Shown: piece by piece, positions 56,925-64,000 of the stretch | How the letters are laid out: each line of letters starts with the position of its first letter | How positions within the stretch are numbered: position 1 is the first letter of the stretch | Source: Bog-756 sp963734395 | GTDB lineage: Bacteria > Actinomycetota > Acidimicrobiia > Acidimicrobiales > RAAP-2 | Assembly: GCA_963734395.1 (NCBI GenBank) | Contig: CAVTGY010000007.1 | Coordinates: 248,001-312,000, forward strand | DNA: 64,000 nucleotides | Direction of reading: 5' to 3' | Program-made: the position numbers and the translations under genes | Notes under the pieces: generated by a model | What the model saw: only the letters and a program-made list of their open reading frames with translations | What the model was told of the DNA's origin: nothing | Database searches by the model: none

Positions 56925-58652
56925 GTGCCGAGCGTCGTTCGGTCGTCGAGTGCTCCTCGTCCAGAGGAGAACCGGAGCCGCACAGGCGGCGGGGACGGTT
57001 CGCGGCCGTGGCGGTGATGTCGGCAATCACGATCGCGTCGATCGCCGGGGTCGCGCCCGAGCGGAGCGGGGGCCGGCACCGAGCCGGCCACGCCGACCAC
57101 CCCGGTGACCGCGACCACGGTCAACCCTGGCGGTCCCCCGATTCCCCCAATTTCTGCCAACCCGTCGTGGACGGTGTACCACGGCGACGCACTGGGTAGC
57201 GGCGTCGGCCCGACGGTCGCCACCGTCCACACCGCCGCCCCGGCGTGGAAGTCGCCCACGCTCGATGGTCAGCTCTACGGCGAACCGCTGGTGGCCGGCG
57301 GCCAGGTCTATGCGGCGACCGAGAACAACACGGTGTATGCCCTGTCCTCCATGACCGGAGCCATCGTCTGGTCGACCCACCTGGCCCCGCCGGTGCCGGC
57401 GGCTTCCCTCCCTTGTGGCGACATCCAACCGACGGTAGGCATCACCGGGACGCCGGTCGTCGACCCTCACGCGGCGAGATCTTCGCGGTGGCCGACGAGT
57501 TGGTGGCCGGGCGGCCCCGGCACACACTGGTCGGGCTCAGCACGTCGTCGGGCAAGCTCGAGCTGTCCGAGGATGTGGACCCGGCCGGTGCATTGACCCA
57601 CCGCGCTGTTGCAGCGGACGGGTCTGAACCTCGACAGACGGTCAGGTGGTATTCGGATTCGGGGGAAATTACGGCGACTGCAGCCGCTATCGGGGATGGG
57701 TAGTGTCCGTCGATGAAGCCGGAGGACCGCCGAACGACTACGGGCTCGACGTCGGTGCCGGCGAGTCGCAGGGTGCGGTGTGGATGGGTGGTGCCGCGCC
57801 GGTCGTCGACCAGAATGGCGACATCTGGGTCAGCGTGGGCAATGGATCGGTTACCTCGGCCACCCACGCCTATGACTACAGCGACTCGGTGCTCGAGCTC
57901 TCCCCGTCCCTCCATCTCCTGCAGTTCTTCGCCCCGACCGACCTGGGCCGCCGACAACGCCGCAGACGTGGACATGTCGATGGCACCGGTGATCCTGCCC
58001 GACGGCCAGGTGGTCATCGCCGGCAAGTCCCGCATCGCGTTACCTCCTGGACGCGGGCCACCTCGGGGACATCGGCGGCCAACTGATCGAGTTGATTCGG
58101 TGTGCAGCGATGACGTCGACGGCGGTGGTGCGGTGGTCGGCACCACTGTCTACCTGCCCTGTCTGAGTGGGATCGTGGCGGTCTCCACCCAAGTCCTCGC
58201 CGCCGTCGCTACGTCTCGATTGGAGCTCGGGTGCCGGAGGTGGTCCTCCGGTGGTCGCCGCCGGCTTGGTCTGGAGCATCGGGCAGGACGGCACCTTGGT
58301 CGGTATCGACCCCACCACCGGGGCGGTGGACCAGCGGGCGAGACATCGGCGTGCCGGCCAACCATTTCCCCACGCCCGAGTGTCGGCGATCAGCTTCTCC
58401 TGGCTCCGGCAGCCTATCAGGTGGTGGCGTTCGCCGCCCCCGCACCGGGTGCCACCGGCGGGAATCGACCACGCGACCACCACCACCGCACCGGTGTCCA
58501 GTCCTCCGCCGGTCAAGGCCACAGACACCACCGGTGGAGGACTGTCCGCGGGCGAGCTGATCGCGATCATCGCCGGTGGAGCGGTGGCCGTGGTGGTGGC
58601 GATCTGGCTGTTCGAGCGGAGACGGAAGGGGAGGATCGACCGACCGGACTGA
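56925..58652 (+). CDS. PQQ-like beta-propeller exported protein (several frame changes)
   Basis: About 570 residues. GTG 56925 follows TAGCCT with 7 nt (leaderless). A basic N-terminus and hydrophobic stretch (RFAAVAVMSAITIASIAGVA) form a signal or anchor, followed by a Thr/Pro-rich linker. Propeller blades of the PQQ/YVTN type follow: GEPLVAGGQVYAATENNTVY, ALSSMTGAIVWSTHLAPP, GWVVSVDEAGGPPNDYGLDV, GAAPVVDQNGDIWVSVGNGS, WSIGQDGTLVGIDPTTG. The C-terminus has a Ser/Thr linker, one helix (IAIIAGGAVAVVVAIWLFER) and a basic cytosolic tail. At least four frame changes (about 57475, 57630, 57945, 58340). Likely a surface-anchored protein with an outside propeller; ligand unknown. Confidence 0.72.
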
Positions 58653-58671
58653 GGTCTCCCCGGGGCCGGGT

Positions 58672-59557
58672 CTACCCGTCCTCCCCACGAAGGGCGGTGA
58701 CATCGAACTGCCGGACCGGATCGTCGAGCGGCAGGATCATCACCGGCTCCACTGACTGATGTCGTTCGGCGACCAGCCGCACCACCGTACCGAATGCGGC
58801 AAAACCCACCGCATGGCGGGCAAAGGCCATCGGCCCCTCTTTGACCTTCACCTCGACCACACCGGTTCCGCGCAGCGCCAGGGCCGACTGCTGCATGCGC
58901 TCCATGGCCGACTCACGGGCCGAGTACATCGCCTCGGTGTAGTTGGTCATCTCCACGTTCTGCGAGGCCTGCTTGATGGTCACCCCGGCCGTTCGGCGGG
59001 GGGCGTAGACGAAGCTTGCCCCGACCGCCAGTCCCAGCGGCGCCCAACCGGACGCCATCAGGAGCGTGAAATCGCGGCCCGACAGATCGGACACGAAGAC
59101 CGACTCGGGCGAAGATCTCTTCGATCCGACCGGTCGGACCGCCGTGCCCAGCAGGGCGATGTCGACGTGATACCGGTGCACCTCCACCTCGATGTGCACG
59201 CCAACCACGCCGTGGCCCCCGGCTTTGGTGCACTCCCGGCGGATCCGGTCACTGGCCGCGGCGAACGAACGGGCGTACGCGCTCGACGCGTAGGTGATCT
59301 CGCCCTGGCCCCAATTCCACACGCCCACCGGTATCGAGTACACCGAAACGCCGCACACCAGCTCGGTCGGTTCCCAGCCGATGGAGTGAAGGGCGAGCTC
59401 CTCGTCGATGGAGAGATCCGATGTCATCGCCGCCACCCCGATCCGATCCGGTTCCGTCGGGATGGTGCCGGGCGAGAGCGGAGGCGGCCTCCAGCATCTC
59501 CTTCTTCATGTCGACCGCAGAACCGGCCGGGTCGCCCAATGGGTGGGGACCGCTCAC
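58672..59557 (-). CDS. Double YbjQ-like domain protein, paralog 3 (one frame change)
   Basis: About 294 residues, last gene of the coupled operon. GTG 59557 overlaps the upstream stop (GTGA). The N-terminal frame MKKEMLEAASALA changes near 59460 to MTSDLSIDEELALHSIGWEP. Two YbjQ-type units: the first has TKAGGHGVVGVHIEVEVH, VDIALLGTAVRPVG; the second FVSDLSGRDFTLLMASGWAP, LGLAVGASFVY, EAMYSARESAMERMQQSALA, LRGTGVVEVKVKEG, FAAFGTVVRLV. YbjQ (DUF74, labelled 'heavy-metal binding') forms pentamers in solved members; metal binding is not proven. It is the most diverged of the three paralogs. Confidence 0.75.
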
Positions 59558-60471
59558 AGCAGCCGCACCGTCGGACGTGGGACAGGGATCGGATCGAACT
59601 TCTTGAACCGCCTGACCCTGTTTCCGCGCAGGATGCACTGGAACTCGGCGTCACCCTCACCCAGCTCGCGCTCGCTGGTCGACATCGACGCGCCGTGGAG
59701 CGAATCGCCACCGAGCTGGGACCGCACGTTCTCGCGTGCGATCCGGCGGACCGCCATGCCGGCCTTGGCGGTCTGCTCGATCTCGATGCCCGCGCTCTGA
59801 CCGGCCCAGACCTGGCTGGTCCCATCGGTGAGATAGGAGGTGACGCAGTTGGCCCAGACCCGGACCGATGCCACCGATGCGGCGATCGACACCGGTGCGT
59901 ACCCCGCCTCGATCAGCTTGGCCAGACGCTGCCCGGCCAGGTAGGTGGTCCACGGACGTCCGTCCGCCGGCAGACCTCCGCCGCTCACGCTGACCGCGGT
60001 GCCCTGGACTCGGAACTCGAGGACATTCTGCCCGGCGAGCGGTTCGGTGGCGTCGAACACCCCGACCACGCCGTGGGCGCCGGCGGCCGACGCCTCCTCG
60101 ATCATCCGCTGGTACGCCGAGGTGAATCCGGTGCCCCACGCATCTTCGATCCAGGTCTGCTCGTAGTTCTGACCCCAGCCCCGGTGCTCGGCCGAGACGA
60201 ATCCGTGCGGGCACTGCCATCGCTCCGAGTAGCCGCTGGTTCCACCGGGGTAGGGCACGCCGAGGCCGCCGAGGCGACCGAGGCCTCCGAAGGGGGAGCC
60301 CATGCCGTACCACTGCCATTGCATGACGCAGAAGCCCTGGACGAAGCCGACCGGTTCCAGCCCCATCTGCAGGCACGCTGCGAAATCGGGCACCGTCAAT
60401 GCCGAGGTGAACGCTCCCTCCTCGAACCGGCGGCCGGCCGCCTCGGGCAGATCGGGCGGTGTGGCGGTCAT
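59554..60471 (-). CDS. Double YbjQ-like domain protein, paralog 2
   Basis: Intact 305-aa protein. ATG 60471 overlaps the upstream stop (TGATG). Unit 1: FTSALTVPDFAACLQMGLEP, VGFVQGFCVMQWQWYGMGSP, a Gly-rich and aromatic insert of about 50 residues with GGLGRLGGLGVPYPGG, then YQRMIEEASAAGAHGVVGVF, EFRVQGTAVSVSG. Unit 2: TTYLAGQRLAKLIEAGYAPV, GMAVRRIARENVRSQL, ending in a basic tail. The insert is absent from the other paralogs. Function unknown. Confidence 0.78.
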   Translation of the reverse strand: MTATPPDLPEAAGRRFEEGAFTSALTVPDFAACLQMGLEPVGFVQGFCVMQWQWYGMGSPFGGLGRLGGLGVPYPGGTSGYSERWQCPHGFVSAEHRGWGQNYEQTWIEDAWGTGFTSAYQRMIEEASAAGAHGVVGVFDATEPLAGQNVLEFRVQGTAVSVSGGGLPADGRPWTTYLAGQRLAKLIEAGYAPVSIAASVASVRVWANCVTSYLTDGTSQVWAGQSAGIEIEQTAKAGMAVRRIARENVRSQLGGDSLHGASMSTSERELGEGDAEFQCILRGNRVRRFKKFDPIPVPRPTVRLL

Positions 60472-61268
60472 CAGTTGTCGAGCGAGATGATGGTGGTCGG
60501 TTTCTCCAGTGTCACCTGCTCCGAGGTCTTCGCCACCGCCGTCCCCAGCGAAAGGAACTCGATGGTGTGGCTGCCCCACTGGTGCGACTTCTCCTCGAGT
60601 CGCACCCCGACGATGCCGGTGGCACTCAGTTGGTTGGCCTCATCCTGCATTCGGGTCATGGCCAGCTCCCGTGCCTCGTACAACGCCTGGGTGAAATTGG
60701 GGAGCTCCACATTCTGGCCGGCCGACCCCAGTGTCTGGCCCAACCCGCGATGGGCGATGTGGTAAACGCAGGTTCCCATCACCAGGCCCAGGGGAATGTG
60801 GCCGGTCTGCATCAACGTCCAGAAGTCCTGACCCGAGAGATCGGAGGTGAACGGCTTGCCCAGCTTGTTGAGGTAGGAGCGACCGTCCTCCGCCTTGACC
60901 GCGGTACCGACGGCGATGAACTCGGCGGCGTCCTTCCCCCACTCGTAATAGTTGACGTCCAGCCTCACCCCGACCACGCCGTCGGCCCCCAGTTCGGCGG
61001 CCTCCTCCTCCATCCGGGTCATGGCCAGCTCGCGGGCTTCGTACATGGCCCCGGTCAGCTTGGTCAGCTCCTGACTGGTCCGCCACTTCCGGGTCTGGAT
61101 GCCGGTGTGGTAGATCGACGAGCCCATCACAAATCCCAGGGGATGGAATCCGACCTCTTTGATCAACAGGAATTCGTTGACCGACAGGTCCGAGGTGAAC
61201 AGCCCATGCTCGAGCTCTTCGAGACGATGACCCGCCTCTGCGGGCAGATCCTTGGGCGTGTCGCTCAT
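60471..61268 (-). CDS. Double YbjQ-like domain protein, paralog 1
   Basis: Intact 265-aa protein with two clear tandem YbjQ-type units: FTSDLSVNEFLLIKEVGFHP, LGFVMGSSIYHTG, GAMYEARELAMTRMEEEAAE, LGADGVVGVRLDVNYY, EFIAVGTAVKAE; and FTSDLSGQDFWTLMQTGHIP, LGLVMGTCVYHIAH, QALYEARELAMTRMQDEANQ, LSATGIVGVRLEEK, EFLSLGTAVAK. The two units are very similar, so the duplication is internal. ATG 61268 overlaps the stop of the upstream small gene (ATGA). No signal peptide or membrane helix; cytosolic. Confidence 0.82.
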   Translation of the reverse strand: MSDTPKDLPAEAGHRLEELEHGLFTSDLSVNEFLLIKEVGFHPLGFVMGSSIYHTGIQTRKWRTSQELTKLTGAMYEARELAMTRMEEEAAELGADGVVGVRLDVNYYEWGKDAAEFIAVGTAVKAEDGRSYLNKLGKPFTSDLSGQDFWTLMQTGHIPLGLVMGTCVYHIAHRGLGQTLGSAGQNVELPNFTQALYEARELAMTRMQDEANQLSATGIVGVRLEEKSHQWGSHTIEFLSLGTAVAKTSEQVTLEKPTTIISLDN

Positions 61269-61666
61269 GTGTTCCCTCCGATAACCATGCCCTCGAGTGC
61301 CTGACGGACCGACTGGCTGTGGGCGGCCTCGGTCTTGAGGGCGGCCAGCAATTGAGCCAACCACGAGTCCATGTCCACCTTCTGGCTACGGATGCGGATG
61401 CCGCCCGACGAGTGACCAATGGTGCAGCGGAGCGTGTCGTCCTCGACCTCGGCGTCGAACTGGTCGTCGGCCAGGATGATCCGGATCGAGCGGATCTCGT
61501 CGGACTTGCGGAAGCGGCCCCCGGAGCGTTTGACCTCCAGTCGCGACCCGAGCGCATCGGCCAGTTGGTCGGCGAGGACCTTGACCAGGATGCGCACGTC
61601 CGAGCCGTTCGCCCGCAAGGAGGCCGCCGCAAGCTCCAGGTCCATCGAGTCGTCGGCGTCGGTCAC
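61265..61666 (-). CDS. Unknown 133-aa protein heading the YbjQ-domain operon
   Basis: GTG 61666 (VTDADDSMDLELAAASLRAN) is chosen because TAGGGT lies exactly 7 nt upstream; an in-frame start at 61690 would lie before this -10. The protein has a beta-rich core: VRILVKVLADQLADALGSRL, EVKRSGGRFRKSDEIRSIRI, ILADDQFDAEVEDDTLRCTI, SSGGIRIRSQKVDMDSWLAQ, LLAALKTEAAHSQSV. No family recognised. Its stop overlaps the start of YbjQ paralog 1 (ATGA), so it is translated together with the three duplicated-domain proteins. Confidence 0.72.
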   Translation of the reverse strand: MTDADDSMDLELAAASLRANGSDVRILVKVLADQLADALGSRLEVKRSGGRFRKSDEIRSIRIILADDQFDAEVEDDTLRCTIGHSSGGIRIRSQKVDMDSWLAQLLAALKTEAAHSQSVRQALEGMVIGGNT

Positions 61667-61673
61667 CTCGCGA

Positions 61674-61750
61674 ACCCTAGTGCTCACCACCGGATCTCAC
61701 CGTGCGTGGACCGCCGGTAGCCTTCCCTGCCGGGCGGGAGGATCTAGGGT
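61674..61750. promoter_or_regulatory. Back-to-back leaderless promoters with identical TAGGGT boxes
   Basis: TAGGGT on the minus strand (61674-61679) ends 7 nt before GTG 61666 of the YbjQ operon. TAGGGT on the plus strand (61745-61750) ends 8 nt before GTG 61759 of the mannosyltransferase gene. The arms CCCTAG/CTAGGG also make an inverted repeat with a spacer of over 60 bp. Co-regulation is possible. Confidence 0.5.
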
Positions 61751-61758
61751 CGGTGCCC

Positions 61759-62980
61759 GTGCTCGACGTCGCACCAGACCGCGGGGTCTTGGATCGGTGG
61801 GGCCGATTGTGGGGCGTGTGGCGGAGACCGGTGACGGTGGCGGTGGCATCCACCGCGGTGCTGCGGGTGGTGACCACGGTGGTCGCCCTGGTCAGCGCCT
61901 ACGGGGTGTCGTTCCCCCACGTGGTGGCCCAGCAATCCGCTGGTCCTGGCCAACGTCTGGTCGCACTGGGACACCGGGTACTACCTCTCCATCGCCCAGC
62001 ACGGCTACCCGTCCGGTGCCGCGCTGCACCAGCACCCGGGATCGATCCCGTCCTTTGCTGCCTTCGGTCCCGCCTACCCCGTTGTCGTCGCCGCCGTTCA
62101 TCTGGTCACCCGGATGGACTGGGTGTGGGCCAGCCAGGTGGCCAGTGGGCTGGCCACCGTGGTCGGTATCGCCGGTCTGGTACACCTGGCCGACAGCGAC
62201 CAGGGTGTGCAGGCCTCCAACCTTGCGGTCACCCTGCTGGTCGCCTTTCCGACCGCCTTCTTCCTCGTGGCCGGGTACCCCGAGTCGCTTGCCCTTGCCT
62301 TCGTGGTCTGGGCGTTCGTGGCGGCCCGCGCCGGGCACTGGCTGCTTTCCGGACTGGCCGCCACCGGGGCGGCGATGACCAACTTCTATCTGGCCATCGT
62401 GGTGGCCGCTCTCCTGGTCGAATGCTGGCAAGCTCGACCGGCGGGCAGTCCGTGGCCCGCCGGTTGGAGACGGGACATCGCCCGATCCGCATTCCTGGTT
62501 GTGCCGGCGGCCGTCTTCTTCGGGGTGTGGATGGCTGTGTGCGACCATCTCTATGGACAACCTCTGGCGTTCGTCCGTGCACAAGCCAACTGGAACCGGC
62601 ACTTCGCCTTTCCCTGGACCCTGGCCCACCGGACCATCAGCGACCTGGTGCATCTGCGGTTCCTGGATACCTCGGTGGCCAGTGTCATGGAGCTGTTCGA
62701 CAGCGTCACCGTGGTGTTACTGGCGGTCGTCACCGTGGTGGTGTTCGTCAGGATACGGCGCTCGTACGGCGTGCTGCTCGGGATCAGCTGGTGCGTGTAC
62801 ACCTTCCAGACCATCCTCTACAGCGAGACGCGCGAGGTCCTGGTCCTGTTCCCGTTCTTCATGGGCATGGCCCGGTGGGTGGTCGGCCACCCGTGGAGGG
62901 AGCGTGTGGTGCTGGCCTGCTTCCTTCCGTCCGCCTACTTTCTCATCGACCGATTCGTCAATGGTCGATTCGCCGGGTGA
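61759..62980 (+). CDS. PIG-V-like mannosyltransferase/GT-C membrane protein (one frame change)
   Basis: About 406-residue polytopic membrane protein. After TM1 (VAVASTAVLRVVTTVVALVS) the frame changes near 61930 to NPLVLANVWSHWDTGYYLSI, AQHGYPSG. The WDTGYY-x-IA-GY signature resembles PIG-V/GPI-mannosyltransferase family members, whose catalytic Asp lies in this first outer loop. A second conserved region is FPTAFFLVAGYPESLALAFV. Eight or more further helices follow. Likely transfers a polyprenyl-phosphate sugar on the outer face of the membrane (family inference). Confidence 0.8.
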
Positions 62981-62995
62981 GCGAGCCGAGGTGGA

Positions 62996-64000
62996 TCAGT
63001 GGACGCCGGCCGCATCGCGTAGTTCGGCGCCCTCCCGGACCAGCGGGAGGAGCTTCTCTCCGAACTCGACGGCGTCGACCAGGGGGTCGAAGCCCTTCAA
63101 CAGCAATGTGGTGATACCCAGGTCGTAGTAGCGAAGCATGGCCTCGGCCACCTGCTCGGGCGTACCGACCAGGGCGGTCGAGTTGCCCGCGGCCCCGGTG
63201 AGGTTGGCCACCTTCATCCACAGCCGCTCGTCGTACACATCCTGATCGGCGGACATCTCGATCAGGCGCTGACGACCGACCGAGGTGGTGCCCCCGGTGT
63301 CCCGGTCCACCGAGAACGTCGCATTCTTGGCTCCGCCCAGACCCTGGTAGGTCTCCTTGGTGCCGCTCATCCGTTGCTTGGCCAGGTCGATCCGCTCGGC
63401 GGTCTCCGACGCGATCCACTCGGCCTTCTCCCACGCCTCCTGTTCGGTGTCGGCGATGATCGGCCGGAGGGAGATGCTGTAGCGAAGGGTTCGGCCCGAC
63501 CTTGGCGGCGGCCTCCCCGATGGTCTCCATGCGGGCAGCGACCGCGGCCCTGGGCTCCCCCCAGAATGCGTAGACATCGGCCTGGGCAGCGCCGACGGCG
63601 ATGGCCGGAGGGGACGCGCCGGCAAAGTAGAGGGGGATCCCCTCCGGGGTCGCCGGCTTGACCGAACTGAACGCCCCCTCGTAGCGGAAGAACTCACCGT
63701 CGAAGTCGAACGGCGAGTCCTCGGACCAGATGCGACGCACGATCGACATCACTTCGCCGGTGCGGCCGTAGCGGACATCGTGGGGAACGAAGTCGCCTTC
63801 CCTTCGCTGGTCGGCCTCGTCACCGCCGGTGATGAAGTGGATGGCGATCCTCCCCCCTCCGGTGAGGTGGTCCAGGGTGGCTGCCATCCGGGCGAGCAAC
63901 ACCGGCTGCACGAATCCCGGCCGGTGGGCCACCAGCACCTTGAGATGGCGGGTGCAGTTGAGCACCGCCGCGGCCACTGCCCAACCCTTCGGGGCCACCG
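62996..64000 (-). CDS. LLM-class flavin monooxygenase, SsuD-like (partial, one frame change)
   Basis: The 5' part lies beyond the window end. Luciferase-like TIM barrel with the alkanesulfonate-monooxygenase pattern: LKVLVAHRPGFVQPVLLARM, ATLDHLTGGGRIAIHFITGG, HDVRYGRTGEVMSIVRRIWS, FFRYEGAFSSVKPATPEGIP, LYFAGASPPAIAVGAAQADV, YAFWGEP. After the frame change near 63485: LRPIIADTEQEAWEKAEWIA, LVGTPEQVAEAMLRYYDLGI, TTLLLKGFDPLVDAVEFG. SsuD-type enzymes use FMNH2 to release sulfite from sulfonates; related dehalogenating or desulfurising functions are possible. Convergent with the mannosyltransferase gene (15-bp gap). Confidence 0.85.

Noticed and set aside
1..64000. Region of mass gene decay (pseudogene island)
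   Set aside because: Essential genes are hit as often as accessory ones and all motifs are intact between frame changes, which does not fit decay.

Overview
The window is high-GC DNA from an actinobacterium, most likely of the Acidimicrobiia or a related deep lineage. This rests on gene content seen here: DUF5719, DUF3039, DUF2277 and SCO6745-type proteins, an Rv1264-like cyclase, manB/Trm112/SIS-isomerase synteny, bioB with the actinobacterial auxiliary gene bsaP, several acyl-CoA ligases and dehydrogenases, and many leaderless promoters. No rRNA, tRNA, CRISPR array, transposase, integrase or phage gene was recognised. It reads as ordinary chromosome.

Sequence quality dominates the reading. 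More than thirty genes, including the essential secA, ftsH, prfB, ahcY and folD, change reading frame one or more times while each segment keeps perfect family motifs. This is best explained by uncorrected single-base indels, not gene decay. I give each such gene as one CDS from inferred start to inferred stop and note where the frame changes. Indels also create false fusions (DUF1214 with sulfotransferase, membrane glycosyltransferase with LON protein, serine hydrolase with nucleotidyltransferase, VOC with LLM protein), which I split.

Layout. 1-5.8 kb: DUF5719 secreted protein, two paralogous unknown proteins flanking an acyl-CoA ligase, a 27-bp tandem repeat that encodes a mini-ORF, and a secreted repeat protein. 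5.8-13.8 kb: DUF1214 protein and sulfotransferase, Nudix hydrolase, class III cyclase, DUF2277, FtsH, CPBP protease. 13.8-19.8 kb: GT-C-like membrane protein, LON-domain protein, and a sugar-phosphate operon (manB, Trm112-like, phosphoglucose/phosphomannose isomerase). 19.8-26.6 kb: long leader, hpf, secA, prfB, ftsE, ftsX (translation, secretion, division). 26.6-34.9 kb: secretory lipase, serine hydrolase, RmlA-like enzyme, a divergent FadD/acyl-CoA dehydrogenase pair sharing a palindromic promoter, an archaeal-type riboflavin synthase, bioD, SCO6745-family protein. 34.9-41.4 kb: NfeD/SPFH pair, ABC-F ATPase, Dus, Maf, DUF3039, methyltransferase, zinc ribbon. 41.4-45.2 kb: P450-bsaP-bioB on the minus strand and an acyl-CoA dehydrogenase. 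45.4-52 kb: a minus-strand run ahcY-folD-ADH-VOC-LLM-methyltransferase-SDR. 52-56.9 kb: GH3 glycosidase, ketopantoate-reductase-like protein, an RHH-like unknown behind an 11-bp purine repeat. 56.9-64 kb: PQQ-like propeller protein, a tightly coupled four-gene operon with three double YbjQ-domain proteins, a PIG-V-like mannosyltransferase and a partial LLM oxidoreductase.

The most interesting items are the coupled YbjQ-domain operon (58.7-61.7 kb), the archaeal-type riboflavin synthase (32.7 kb), bsaP and a P450 behind bioB, the two 54-bp dyad elements at 8.8 and 45.3 kb, the FadD/ACAD palindromic promoter, and a consistent set of -10 hexamers 6-8 nt before start codons.
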